64,000 nucleotides of DNA from positions 1 through 64,000 of the forward strand of contig NW_001914922.1 in the NCBI RefSeq assembly GCF_000208925.1, in the 5' to 3' direction. Positions within the stretch are counted from its first letter, which is position 1; every line of letters begins with the position of its first letter. A program made the translations under genes and the position numbers. This DNA is from Entamoeba histolytica HM-1:IMSS (lineage: Eukaryota; Evosea; Mastigamoebida; Endamoebidae). This document shows, piece after piece, positions 11,238-22,037 of this stretch. Under the pieces are notes generated by a model, which worked only from the letters and a program-made list of their open reading frames with translations, did not search any database and had not been told where the DNA came from.

Positions 11238-11843
11238 TTAAACTTCTTCTTCTTTCACACTACTTTCATTTTCTTCCCTTGAGGCTTCTTCATTGTTTTC
11301 CTCGTCTGAACTATCAGTGTTTTCTTCTTCTTCACTATCTTCTTCATCATACTCTCCAGCATTTGGATCATATTCTCCACTTTCATCATCTGATACTTCT
11401 TTTTTATTGTCATCACTTTCATCATCTTCATCATACTCCTCATCTTCATCTAAGAATTGTTGGAACCCTGCAGAATCTAATGGTTTTTTAGCTTCTTCAA
11501 TAATATTTTGTGCTAAAGTTGTATCACCTACAATACATTCAGCACATAGCCTACTTATTAATTCTGCAACGTCTTCAATAGATTCATCTTCACAACTTGT
11601 ATTCATTTTTTGTTCAAAGAAGTTATATAGAAAATCAATGATTGAATGTGGATTAATTGTATTTCCTTTTGTTTTATATTTTGATATAATACTTTGAACC
11701 ATTGAATCTTTTTTTTGTTGTGAATTAACACCACCAAATTGATGTTCAACACATAGTCTTAATGTAGACCAACAATCCATAAGTCCACGAACACTTTGTT
11801 CGAATAACTTAAATTCATTTTCTCTACCATTCCAGGGTTGCAT
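11238..11843 (-). CDS. TSR2: Pre-rRNA processing / ribosomal protein chaperone TSR2 homologue
   Basis: A 201-residue protein. The N-terminal 115 residues hold the TSR2 signature, with LMDCWSTLRLCVEHQFGG (about residues 21-38) aligning with the conserved W.aL.lav...wGG core. The C-terminus is a highly acidic tail of Asp/Glu/Ser, as in yeast TSR2. TSR2 is known to escort eS26 and to support 20S pre-rRNA processing in the nucleus and cytoplasm. No intron is needed to explain the reading frame. Confidence 0.85.
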   Translation of the reverse strand: MQPWNGRENEFKLFEQSVRGLMDCWSTLRLCVEHQFGGVNSQQKKDSMVQSIISKYKTKGNTINPHSIIDFLYNFFEQKMNTSCEDESIEDVAELISRLCAECIVGDTTLAQNIIEEAKKPLDSAGFQQFLDEDEEYDEDDESDDNKKEVSDDESGEYDPNAGEYDEEDSEEEENTDSSDEENNEEASREENESSVKEEEV

Positions 11844-11937
11844 GTTAAAAGAATATAATGACTGTTACTCATAAATGAAAAAAGGGTTTTTTGTTAAAGA
11901 AAAGTAAAATTTTGTGGTTTTGAAGAAAAAAAATAGT

Positions 11938-12478
11938 TTATTTAATTCCATTGAGAGTCACAACAATTGTTCTTGATCCACCATTATCCCTATGTTCATT
12001 TAAATAGATACCTTGCCATGTCCCTAAACACAAATCACCTTCTCTTATTGGAATATTTAAACTACATCCAAACATAGAACATTTAGCATGTGCTGGCATA
12101 TCATCATCTCCTTCCATGCAATGTTCATATGGTTTTGTTCCATCTGGGATTAGTTTATTAAAAATAGTCTCCATGTCTTTTCTTACAGCTACATCACATG
12201 AAAATAGTCTTAGTAATTATAAAAATTAACAAACATGGATCACAATTTTCATTAATACATAATGAAGCAGATGTATGCATTACTAATTTATGTTAATCTA
12301 TAAGTCTAATAAATGGTAAGATAAACAAACAAAATACATTACACATTCCAACTTTAATAGTTTTGAGTTGTTGAGAAACACATTTAATAACTTCATTAGT
12401 AATTAAATGAGAACCTCTTCTTTTTGAAATTTTAATTTGATTTTGAAACCAAACAACTTGAGGTTGGGGTTGATTCAT
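11938..12478 (-). CDS. YjbQ/UPF0047 family protein, split by two introns
   Basis: Removing two introns gives a 148-residue protein that covers the whole family domain. Exons: 12478-12331, 12282-12235, 12188-11938. Introns: 12330-12283 (48 nt, GTTTGT...TTAG) and 12234-12189 (46 nt, GTTTGT...GTAG). The joins restore the conserved run VGMCNVFLMHTSASLCINEN, then DPSVRKDM, which spaces correctly against family members. Further conserved blocks are DDDMPAHAK, GTWQGIYLNEHRD and the C-terminal GGSRTIVVTLNG. The histidines and glutamate of these blocks line a metal site in known structures. Bacterial members show secondary thiamine-phosphate synthase activity; the eukaryotic role is unproven. Unspliced reading would stop after about 60 residues. 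Confidence 0.88.
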
Positions 12479-12576
12479 AAAAATGAACAGTTTCTAGTTC
12501 TTGGTATAAAAAGAAGAAAGAAAATAATAAGATTTGGTAATAAAAGAAATGATTAAAAAAACGAAGGTTAAGTAGT

Positions 12577-14183
12577 TTATTCTTTTTTATCAAAAATATT
12601 AAAATATCCATCAGCAAGTTCTGTTGGTAATAATCCATTCATTACGGCATTAACTAATTTTAGTTCTGATAATGCCTCTACTACTCCAGAAGGATCAGAA
12701 ATGACACCTTCATTATTAATTGATGAACTTAATAATTGGATACTATGTTTAATTCGTTGTTTTACTAACTCGTTTGTCTCAGCCTCTTCCTTTTTCTTTT
12801 GTTGTTGCTCTGTTTTTTGTTGTTCTTGTTGCTGTTCTGCAACAGACCGATCTTCTTGAACATGCTTAGGAATAGTAAATTCTTCTTGTTTCTTTTGAGC
12901 TCTTTGTTTAGTTCCCATTTCCATAACTTTTTGAGTAAGAGTAGTTCCAGATAATGGTTTGATATAAGGTAATGGGTCATAGTCTCCCTTTTTATCTGCA
13001 AGTTCTTTTGCTAAATTGATAACATCATGTATATCTTTTATGTCTGGATATTTCATGAATAGCATCATTGTCGTTGAATATTGTGATGACTCTAAAATAG
13101 GCTCTCTTATTTGGACCATCATCGCAAGGAATAAATAATCAACAAATTCTAAATTGTTTCCATAAGCAAAGATCGCATCCCATACATTAAGAACATCCAT
13201 TACATGGAATTCTCTATCAAATAATAAACGTAACCAACGACTAAGTTTTGTTTATTATATGATTAATAATAATAAGAAACAGAAGAAACAAACGTTCCAA
13301 ATATGACTAAATGAATTCCTTCATATTTAAGATGTAAATATAATTGATTATCTAATTTTTCTAATTCTTTAAATAATTTATCACATTTTATCATTAATTT
13401 AGTATGCGTAGCAGATCCATCAGGTGATTCAATTGTAGAATTTCTTGTTTCATTTGGGTCATAAAAATCTGTAACACTATGCATTAGTAAATCAAACATA
13501 GTATATGCATCATGTTCCATGTATTGTTCATCAAAAATATAAGACATCACTTTATATACATCCGCATTAATACTTTCTTTAAATTCATCTTTCATAAGAT
13601 TATCCATAACTTCTTTTGTTCCTTTCCATGACTGGATATCTCTTGATATACAATAATACAATACACCTACTAATTCATGAAATCCTTGATTATATTGTAA
13701 TTCGCTATGTTCTAATGAGTATATGACACAAACTCTTTTGATATGTTCTCTAACTTGGTCATTTCTAAAGAAATCATATTCACTAAATAAACGTAAAATA
13801 TCAACACCAACTCGTTTTTCAACATCCATTTCATTAAAATGTTGACACCAAGGGTTGTTCTCATTAATTGATAATGGGTCTGGAATGGTATCGCTCTCTT
13901 CTGTTAACTTTTTTAAATTTTTTTCTCTTATAGGTCCATTTTCTAATTTATCAACAAGCATTTGATATTTGTTTCGTTGTTGTTGTGTTTCTTCAATCCA
14001 TCCATTACCACAAATTCCATGTAATGCTCCTAAAAAGATTCTCCAAGCAATGGACCTAATATCCATTGTATCAAATCCACTATTAATACCAACTTCTTTA
14101 AGTGAAGAATACCCATCGTCAAAAACAAAGAACTTTTTAAAACAATCTAATTGATTAGTAGTTTGTATGTCTGTTTCAGTCAT
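12577..14183 (-). CDS. TBC-domain Rab GAP, TBC1D5-like
   Basis: Two exons (14183-13294 and 13240-12577) joined across a 53-nt intron (13293-13241, GTTTGT...TTAG) give a 517-residue protein. The splice joins HLVIFGT to RWLRLLFDREF, restoring the conserved TBC C-terminal block that continues VMDVLNVWDAIFAYG. The catalytic pair is present: a D..R arginine-finger motif in VGVDILRLF and a glutamine finger in QYNQGFHEL. The order VGVDILRLFSEYDFF...QYNQGFHELVGVLYY resembles TBC1D5, a Rab7 GAP that works with retromer. The C-terminal 130 residues are Gln/Glu-rich and low in complexity. Likely site: late endosome; this is inferred from family. Confidence 0.85.
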
Positions 14184-15965
14184 ATTTCTTTGAGTTAACT
14201 TTTTAAGATCTTTTTAAATTCTTTTAGATTTTTCATTAAAAAGTAAATAAAAAAACACGCATTACAAGAAACACCTCAGAAAATATAAAAGAGCCAATAA
14301 CGAAAGAAAGAGAAATCCATAACAACCAACAATTATAAATGATAGAAGAGCATATGAAATAACTATTATTGGTATTAACATAAATAGTTTTATAATGAAA
14401 ATAACATAATATAATCATCATGAAATGCTATAAACTATTTCATTCATCACTTCATTCATTTTCATCGTCACAACTATTTTAACAATAATTTCAATACAAT
14501 TATCATAATAAAACATATCAAATATATAAGTATTAATAAAATAAAAGTTGAGGTTACACAAAAATATGAGAAATGAAATGATAGAAATAATAAAAGAAAG
14601 TCGAAATGGTGTAATAAAAAGAATAAAGAAAGCATTTTATAAGAAAATCAATTTTAATGAATTAATGAATATAATAGAATTAAATGAAAGAAAACATGAT
14701 GTAAAGAAAGTGTTTGAATGTATAATAAATGAATTAAATGAAAGATATTTAAATGAATGGAAAGAAAAGAAATATGGTGCATATATAAGAAGTGCAAATT
14801 GTACTTTCAAAGATAAGAAATTAACACTAACAACGTGTGGCTATTGAATATAAAAAGAAATGTATTTTTCCAAAGAGTAAAGTTACAAGAAGGAGTAAGT
14901 ATGAGATGAAAAGGCATTAAATCAAAAATACTCCACTGCAATGCTTTAAAATATTGTAAACATTGTCATAACATTATCACATCTATTAGTCATATCTTGT
15001 TATGATGTAATGAAGAATAATCAAATATTAAAACACTAATATGAATATTAACCAAATATTTAAACATTTATTAATTACTTAATTTAATGAATTTGATGCA
15101 ATTGATTTAAATATTAAATAAACAAAAATAATCACTTCACAATCCCACAAAACCCAAATTTGAATTTATATTAAATGATCTTTTTCATTAAAAAGTAAGT
15201 CATAACCAAAATTAAAGTATGTTTTCATTTATTCATTGTTTTTGTATTTCACAAATATGAGGAAGAAGATTATTATAAAAAATAATCACGATTCACAACT
15301 TTGATAAGTAATAATTTCCCTAACTACTTCTATTCAAGTCCAAGGCATTACAGAATATTAATGAATTATAATTGACAGTATTATTTCCATATTTATATGT
15401 TATTTGATCATTTTTAAATATTCAATCAGTATATTTCCCATATTTGGTAGTTTCAAATATACTAGAACAATTCAATATTTTGGTGTTTTTTGGTAAGGAA
15501 CGAATTGGAGTTGATACTTTGTTATATAATTTTACTCCAATTGGGGTTAATTATTATAAAATTTCTTCTAGATTATCAATATTATATGGCTAGATGGTTT
15601 GTCTTTATTAGTGAGTAATTCAGTCTTCTCCAAATAGTTTTTATGAAGTAGCAAAAGGTAAATTGGCTCAACTAAAATAAATTTAAATTACATTGTGAAT
15701 ATTTGTACAAGAAGGCAATATAGTGAAGAGCCTAAATTCATCCAAAGCCACAATTGGAATTTAATTTCTCAGATAATATAGTACAAATAACACAAGAAAC
15801 AAGAAGGATAGGTGTTTTGGATTGATGTTGTTCAAACAAAATGATAAAAATAATCCAAAAAAAACAGAAATATAAATGAAGATGAAGAGTGTGTTTGAAA
15901 AATTTAACCAAACGACTTATTACTATATATAAATAAACAAAATAATGGTTGGTGATAAAAGTCTA
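14184..15965. other. 1.8-kb gap with two decayed coding remnants
   Basis: Apart from the purine-rich ORF annotated at 14566, the stretch has no intact gene. Sequence at about 15290-15800 is less AT-biased than its surroundings and reads, on the minus strand, as short peptide runs in different frames (for example LTPIGVKLYNKVSTPIRSLP, then NTKILNCSSIFETTKYG), which suggests a badly decayed gene. I do not recognise it. Confidence 0.4.
14566..14847 (+). pseudogene. Unrecognised Lys/Asn-rich ORF, probably the front of a broken gene
   Basis: From the ATG at 14566 a 93-residue product can be read, helical and charged, ending CTFKDKKLTLTTCGY before a TGA. A frame change at the stop opens another 26 codons, IEYKKKCIFPKSKVTRRSKY..., so the coding signal seems to continue past the stop in a different frame. 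Codon use and purine bias resemble the LINE coding strand more than the neighbouring housekeeping genes. It may be a fragment of a repeated Entamoeba family. I do not know the function. Confidence 0.35.
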
Positions 15966-16751
15966 TTAAAATTCTAAAACCATTTCATCTTCAAGAACAA
16001 TAATTTCACGGTCTAAATCTTTTAATTGTTCTATTACTTTATAGTATGAATAACTTTTAATATGAGTAGCATAGACTTTAATACCTGGTAATAAATGTTT
16101 AATACCTTCTTGTAACATTTTTGGAGTCATATGGTTTGAAATTAAAGCACGTTCTTCAAGTTCATTCGATAAAGAAACTTCACAAATCACTCCCTTTAAT
16201 TTAGGCTCTTCACTAATTCTTTTCCAAAAAGGTTCATAGTATGTTGTATCACCAGTAAATGCAAATGCACTAGTTTTATTAGAAATAATATATCCTAAGG
16301 TCAATACACTATGAAGACATTTTACTGCAGTAATAGTAATTCCATTACTCAAAACACATTGTTCTCCATCTTCTATACTTTGAAATGTCATAAACCCCTT
16401 TTCTATTAAATTCATCCATATTCCTTTCTTAAAGATACTATCATTTAATTGTTCTAACACAATATGACTACAATGAAGAGTTGGTTTACATACTTGAATT
16501 AATTCGTCATTGTAAAATGATTCAACTAACAATGAAATACCACATGTATGATCAATATGGGCATGAGTTAAAACAACATCTTTAATCATTGGAATTTCTT
16601 TTTCTTTTAATCTAATTATTCCTGTTCCACCATCAATTAACGCTACTTTAGTTTCTTCATTTAATTCACCACAAAAACACATCAAACAAGTGGATTGATT
16701 TTTAAATCCAATATTTCCACCACAGCCTAAAATTCTAACTTTGAGACTCAT
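15966..16751 (-). CDS. Metallo-beta-lactamase-fold hydrolase, class II cyclic nucleotide phosphodiesterase-like
   Basis: A 261-residue single-domain protein. The metal-binding signature THAHIDHTCGI sits at residues 62-72 (His63, His65, Asp67, His68), followed by LHSVLTLGY (His147) and FTGDTTYYEP (Asp168), and a C-terminal ATHIKSY (His about 234). This set of residues matches the class II PDE family (yeast PDE1, bacterial cpdP), where H.HxDH lies in the same context. It may equally be an RNase Z-like or other MBL-fold enzyme; the short length and absence of an exosite favour a small-molecule phosphodiesterase. If it is a PDE, it would lower cAMP in the cytosol. Confidence 0.65.
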   Translation of the reverse strand: MSLKVRILGCGGNIGFKNQSTCLMCFCGELNEETKVALIDGGTGIIRLKEKEIPMIKDVVLTHAHIDHTCGISLLVESFYNDELIQVCKPTLHCSHIVLEQLNDSIFKKGIWMNLIEKGFMTFQSIEDGEQCVLSNGITITAVKCLHSVLTLGYIISNKTSAFAFTGDTTYYEPFWKRISEEPKLKGVICEVSLSNELEERALISNHMTPKMLQEGIKHLLPGIKVYATHIKSYSYYKVIEQLKDLDREIIVLEDEMVLEF

Positions 16752-18332
16752 TAATTTAATAAAAAGTTCAAAGATTTTATAAGTTATTTTAAAGTTTTGT
16801 TCTTAAAAATTTTATATTTATTAATAGTTTCAAAGTCTTAACAAAAAAATAACTTTCTCTTAGATTAATTTGACTCAACAAGTAGTCAATATAATTAAAT
16901 TTTAAAGAATGATTTATTGAATAACACAATTTTTTATGTATCTAATTTATAAAAAAACAATATATAAGAGAGTTACTACTTTTAATTAGACAATTTATGA
17001 AAAGACTAATATCTAACTCAGTACAAATTTATAATACAAAGAGTGGATTTGTTATTCTTATTATTCGAAATTAACAAAATAATAAAAATAATTAATAATT
17101 AAAAAAGTATTTTGTTCATTATTCAATAACAATTTATATCATTTAATTTGTCTATTTTATTTCAATTATTTTTAAAGACATTTCTAAATGTTGTAATTAT
17201 TCTTTAATTATTAATAATGTTGAATATATCATTCTATTATTTCTTTATAAATTGTTCATTTAATGTTTTGATATATTCATTGATTGGTATTGACTATTTT
17301 TTCATTAATTTGTCATTTATATTATCTTGCTTATTATTTATTAATATCAATTCTTATTTGAAGCAACATATATTTACTATTTCATTAATATGTAAATTAT
17401 TTATCGTTTTGTATATATAAAAGTTAAAATCTTCTCACTTCTCATTTATTATTTTCTTTATTCCTAATGAAGTCCAATGAATTTAATATAATATGAATAA
17501 TGTTTTCAAATATATTGAAGATTCCTGTTCATTTTAAAAGACACTAAAGATGAAATAAATACCATTTCTTGATTGAATAATAACTTAAATAATATCAAAT
17601 AAGAAAAATATTCATAAATAATGCGAATAGTATATAATAACGTTATGATAATTCATTACTTAGAGTAATAATAAAGAATATTTACAGACCAACCAAAATA
17701 CTTCAATTTTACTGACAAAAGAAATCAAATATATTAATTCACTTAATTACACTCATAAATAGAAAATCATCAAACACAATATGATTTTAATTAAAATGTT
17801 AAAATATGACAAATATGTATTTTAAAAATACACAAAAACTTCAAACCAAATCTCAATCTCTTATGTATAATAATAAAAAGTTAAATATCTTAATTGAAGC
17901 AAGTTTGTTAAAGAAAAACACTTTTATTATTTATTCCTTTTAAAGGAAAAAAAAAATTATTATTTAAGTCAAAGTTAGTTTTACCGAAATAAATAAGAAA
18001 TACCAATCTTTCAAATGAAGTAAAACAAATATAAACAGTAACAAGAACTATTATATATTTCAATAATAATACAGATTATTTTACAATACATAAAAACAAC
18101 AAAAATAAGATGTATAACTCATACATAGCCTGAAGAAAAAAAAGATTCGTTATGTTTTTTTTTAAAGAGGAGTAATAATCAAATAAAATATTACTAATTT
18201 AATTTTTGAACTTAAAAAGGAAATTTAATCTAAATAATTTTTTAAGTTATAAAATTTTTTTATGAATAAAACTTTCACTTTTCAAAAATGAAAGAAACCC
18301 TAAGGCTTGATCTTTAAAATTATAGGAAGAAA
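16752..18332. other. AT-rich intergenic region
   Basis: I see nothing coding here. A 67-codon + strand ORF (17217-17420) is composed almost wholly of Ile/Leu/Phe/Ser/Tyr and has the composition of random AT-rich sequence. Homopolymer runs are frequent, and the last 100 bp before the next gene contain TATA-like T/A tracts. Confidence 0.6.
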
Positions 18333-19241
18333 ATGGAAAAACAAAAAACAAGTTTGTCAACGCCAGAACAAAAAAAGAATTTAATAAATGCTAATAGAAG
18401 AATTGAAAGAAGAGGATGTCAAGAGATGATTTTATTGTCTATGATTACCTGTTTTGGTTATAAAGTTCAATTTGTAAGACCAAAACATGGATGTAAAGCT
18501 CTTCCATATGTACAAGTCCAATCAATAAAAAGAAATAATGATGTTCTATTTGAAAATGATGAAGAATTTGAAAAGAAATGTATTGATAAGAATGGAAAAA
18601 GAGACAAAGAGATATATACCTCTCTTTCAATGGAAGTTTTTATTGGTATTGGAAATAAACTTGGCATTCAAACAAAAGGAACACTAAGAAAACCGAAGCA
18701 AGTACGTCCAAAATTTACTAAAGTTACTGAAATACTTTGTTCTACTATTAGTATTAGAGATAAACAGATATTCTCAATTGGGCATGAAATTCTTGAAGGA
18801 ATTGTTTCTTGTCTTAGACAATCTGATTGTAATACTGTCTTTGGACTTGATGAATTTTTATCTTTGGTGCAACCTAAATGGGAAGAAGAAAGTAAACATT
18901 TTATGAAAGAATTAAAAATGTTATCAGATAACCCAATTAAGACAAATGAAATTCAACCAAGTCTTTTTAAAACAAAAGAAATAAAACTCCCTACTATAAA
19001 CTATTTAAAAGAAGAAGAGGTTATGGGTTTTGATGATCCTAAAATGGAAGATTGTCCTACTTCATACGAAACACCGTTTCAACCAGATCTGTTTCATCGA
19101 TACCAATCTATGGTTTCGCGTTCTATCTCTGAAGCTTTTATACTCAAAAATACTCAAAATTCAATACCAACTAAAGAAATACCAGAAATTAATAACGACA
19201 CATTAGATAGTTTAACAGTCACTGATCCATTACCATGTTGA
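18333..19241 (+). CDS. Hypothetical protein, not recognised
   Basis: A 302-residue protein with balanced composition and codon use like the other genes, so it is very likely real. It has no signal peptide and no membrane segment. Residues 20-125 form a basic, Cys-containing segment (RRIERRGCQEMILLSMITCFGY..., then KPKQVRPKF), and residues 127-185 look helical. The tail (about 225-302) is acidic and Ser/Thr/Pro-containing, probably unstructured. The basic front with an acidic tail suggests a nuclear factor, but this is only inference. Confidence 0.75.
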   Translation: MEKQKTSLSTPEQKKNLINANRRIERRGCQEMILLSMITCFGYKVQFVRPKHGCKALPYVQVQSIKRNNDVLFENDEEFEKKCIDKNGKRDKEIYTSLSMEVFIGIGNKLGIQTKGTLRKPKQVRPKFTKVTEILCSTISIRDKQIFSIGHEILEGIVSCLRQSDCNTVFGLDEFLSLVQPKWEEESKHFMKELKMLSDNPIKTNEIQPSLFKTKEIKLPTINYLKEEEVMGFDDPKMEDCPTSYETPFQPDLFHRYQSMVSRSISEAFILKNTQNSIPTKEIPEINNDTLDSLTVTDPLPC

Positions 19242-20801
19242 AATAAATGATCTGTTTAACAAATATGCACAATTTACCTTAAGTGAATAAAAGAGTTCTA
19301 TTAAGCTCATACTAGTTTCATGCTTAATAGCTTTTTTATCACTTTTAGAGTAGTTTTAAAGAAATAAAAGTTAAATGTTCAAGTTAATAGAAAAACTAGA
19401 AAATATAGTGTATATTTCATCTTATTATATTATTGATAACATAACGATGTAATTAATTAAGTCATTATTTTATTAAATAGTATGACTACTTTTTATTATT
19501 AAAAAAGTTTTAAAAATAATTAAACTTTAATTCAATAAATTTATTCTAAAGTTATCTATGTTTCATATAGTTATTATGTTGAGTTTTTAAAAAGATATTA
19601 ATAAATATAAGTTAGTATTTTTAAATAAATATTTCTCATTTTGTATGACAAAAGTTTATAAAAAATTCTTATCATTATTTTTCATGGAGTGATTTTCTTT
19701 GTATTATTTAATATTAAATTAATTTATGTTAAATACTTCTTGAACCATTATCTATTTAATTTCTTTTTCTAAAACATTAATTTTTTTAACGTTATTTTTC
19801 TTAAACCAAATATAACATGATAAAATATTGTCTAAAATAACAGTACAACTTCTCTTTGGTAGTTAAATTAGTTAGTACAAAATCTTAATAATATTCAATA
19901 ATAAAACCCCTAAAAATTTTATTTATTGTGTATCATTTTACAATTTTATTGGTTATTTTCTTTTATGAGTTAAAAAAATAGAGTGTTTGTTTTGTACTGT
20001 TATATAATTGTTTTGTTACTGAAACAGAACGGAAAAATGACTTATAAATTCCGAATAAACAAATCGGTATTTTTAAAAATTCTAAAAATACTTATCAACA
20101 AAAACAATATAAAAACAATGAACATTGTTAAAACTTTTAATAGATTTAAGTTATGAGAATATGATGTGGTAAATAATAGTTCTTTCATATTCAAAAAATA
20201 TAAATTTACCTTAAAAACACTTTTCACCTTTAAGAATTGAATTAAAAGTTAAAAAGATTATTACATTAAGTCTTTAAACAAATTGATGTTATAAAACTAT
20301 TTTCATACAAGAAAAAAGCAGAAGCTAACATAATATTTTTTTATTACTTTGAATTTTTTCATCAAGTTTTAAATTAAATTCTTTTAAATAAACAATTATT
20401 TGATTAATTAAAATAAACAAAATTGATTTGAGAATAAAATTGATATCTTTCTGATTAAAATATTATTCACAGGATTATTGTTTTATTTCATTAAAAAGAG
20501 GTAATTTATAAATTCAATTAAAAAGTAAAAGAATTTGTCAATGGAGGTTAGATTTTAAACTTTTTTTATATAAGTTATATAAAACACAAAATTAGTATTT
20601 GTTTTTTAAAAATGAAAAAAGGAAAGATAAAAATAAAACAAGTTGAAGTCAATCAAAAAACTATATGTAATGATATATTTAATAAATAATATAATAAACA
20701 TAGTAAAGAAATTAATTCCAATAGAAATAAGCTAAGGATTGGGAAAGAAAAATACCAAAAAAGAAACTGATAATTGACTATAAACTGAACTTATTTATTC
20801 C
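19242..20801. other. AT-rich intergenic region with a strong hairpin near its left end
   Basis: No gene is visible. About 55 bp after the preceding stop codon lies a perfect 9-bp stem-loop (annotated separately). The rest is AT-rich low-complexity sequence; the 61-codon minus ORF at 20042-20227 is unsupported. Confidence 0.55.
19298..19337 (+). other. Stem-loop followed by a T run in the 3' flank of the 18333-19241 gene
   Basis: CTATTAAGC (19298-19306) pairs perfectly with GCTTAATAG (19322-19330) around a 15-nt loop, and CTTTTTT follows. The A/G-rich bases before the stem could pair weakly with the T run. It may be a structured 3' UTR or the end of a small RNA; the perfect arms stand out in this low-complexity region. 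Confidence 0.4.
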
Positions 20802-22037
20802 ATGAATTTGTGTATTTTTAATATTGAAGTAAATGGGACGATGTGGAATGAAGATTACTTACCAACGAGAATAGGACATGTTAAAGAAGCGATAGAAATG
20901 ATATTAAAAACAAATTATTTTTCTGGATATTCAATTGTGTTATCAGATAATAATTCAACGATGATTATTTCACCAACAAATCAAAGACAGCTAATTAATT
21001 GTATTGATAAATTAAAACCAAGTTATTATAAACCACATCCATTAAGATGTCTTCGTAAAAGTTTATTTATTACACAACAGAGACAGTGGGATTCAGTTCA
21101 TATAGTTTCATTTATATCTTCTGAACAAGCATTGTCTGATGCAGTGTTAAGAAGAAATGAATTATTACAATTAAAAAATTATCACGTAAACTTTGTACTA
21201 TTTGGAGATGTCTTACAAATTACAAGCCATACTAAGTCGTTAATTTTTAGTCTTGTTAAACGCCAAGGAAGGAGTTGGAAAATTACTGAAGTAAATAGAA
21301 ATAAACAAAATCCATATCAAAGATTACTGATGAGAATGTCAGAAGGAATAGCAATTGTTCCAAAACGTAGAATACATCAATTAATCCCATCAATTAAAAC
21401 AGGACAACTTCCATCAGAATTTAAAGCAAGTAAATATATTTCATGTAAAATTATTAATTATTTTACAAATGATTCAGTACAAATGATTCCTGTTCCAATT
21501 GTATCAAAAGAAAAAATTATTTCAATTATTAGATGTGGAAAATGTGCTATTGAAAAAGAAAGATGTGTACCAACATCAATAATTGGTAAAATGTTTTTGA
21601 TTGAATATTCACCAATATTATTTAAATTAGTATTTAGAGCTGATCTAGTTGTTGAATATATTACTATTTTTAATGGAGAAATTAAATACTCTATTATTGA
21701 AAAAAATAGAAGAGAATTTCTTCTTTTTGAAGGATATTGTGGAAACGAGAAATTTAGAAAGAATATGTATTGGACAATTGATCCTGCTCAACAATTTATA
21801 GATAAATTAGTTGAATGTATTAATCAAGAAGTACCTTCAAGTTATATGAAAATTATGGAAACTATTTGGACTGACCACAAGAAAGTATTAAGTAAGATGG
21901 AAGAGAAATATATGAATATGAAGAAAGAAAAAGAAATTGCAAATAAAGTTCCTGAAGGAACAAAGAATGATACAAAACGTGAAACTGATCTTACTGTTAG
22001 GAATGAAGCTGAAAAAAAATCTGAAGATAGTTATTAA
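20802..22037 (+). CDS. Von Willebrand A-like domain protein, weakly Rpn10-like
   Basis: A 411-residue protein. Residues 1-140 read like a VWA fold: a first strand with an N.M.N.DYLPTR pattern, then YSIVLS, a helical HPLRCLRKSLFITQQ and VHIVSFIS followed by NYHVNFVLFGD. The order and the LPTR/HIVSF pattern resemble the proteasome subunit Rpn10, but the metal-site DxSxS is not kept (V-N-G-T-M instead) and no ubiquitin-interacting motif is seen. The middle (about 190-350) is an unrecognised folded domain with several Cys; the tail (about 355-411) is charged coiled coil. A GAAC-type element (CTGAACTTA) lies about 20 bp upstream of the ATG. Function is not assigned. Confidence 0.6.
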   Translation: MNLCIFNIEVNGTMWNEDYLPTRIGHVKEAIEMILKTNYFSGYSIVLSDNNSTMIISPTNQRQLINCIDKLKPSYYKPHPLRCLRKSLFITQQRQWDSVHIVSFISSEQALSDAVLRRNELLQLKNYHVNFVLFGDVLQITSHTKSLIFSLVKRQGRSWKITEVNRNKQNPYQRLLMRMSEGIAIVPKRRIHQLIPSIKTGQLPSEFKASKYISCKIINYFTNDSVQMIPVPIVSKEKIISIIRCGKCAIEKERCVPTSIIGKMFLIEYSPILFKLVFRADLVVEYITIFNGEIKYSIIEKNRREFLLFEGYCGNEKFRKNMYWTIDPAQQFIDKLVECINQEVPSSYMKIMETIWTDHKKVLSKMEEKYMNMKKEKEIANKVPEGTKNDTKRETDLTVRNEAEKKSEDSY

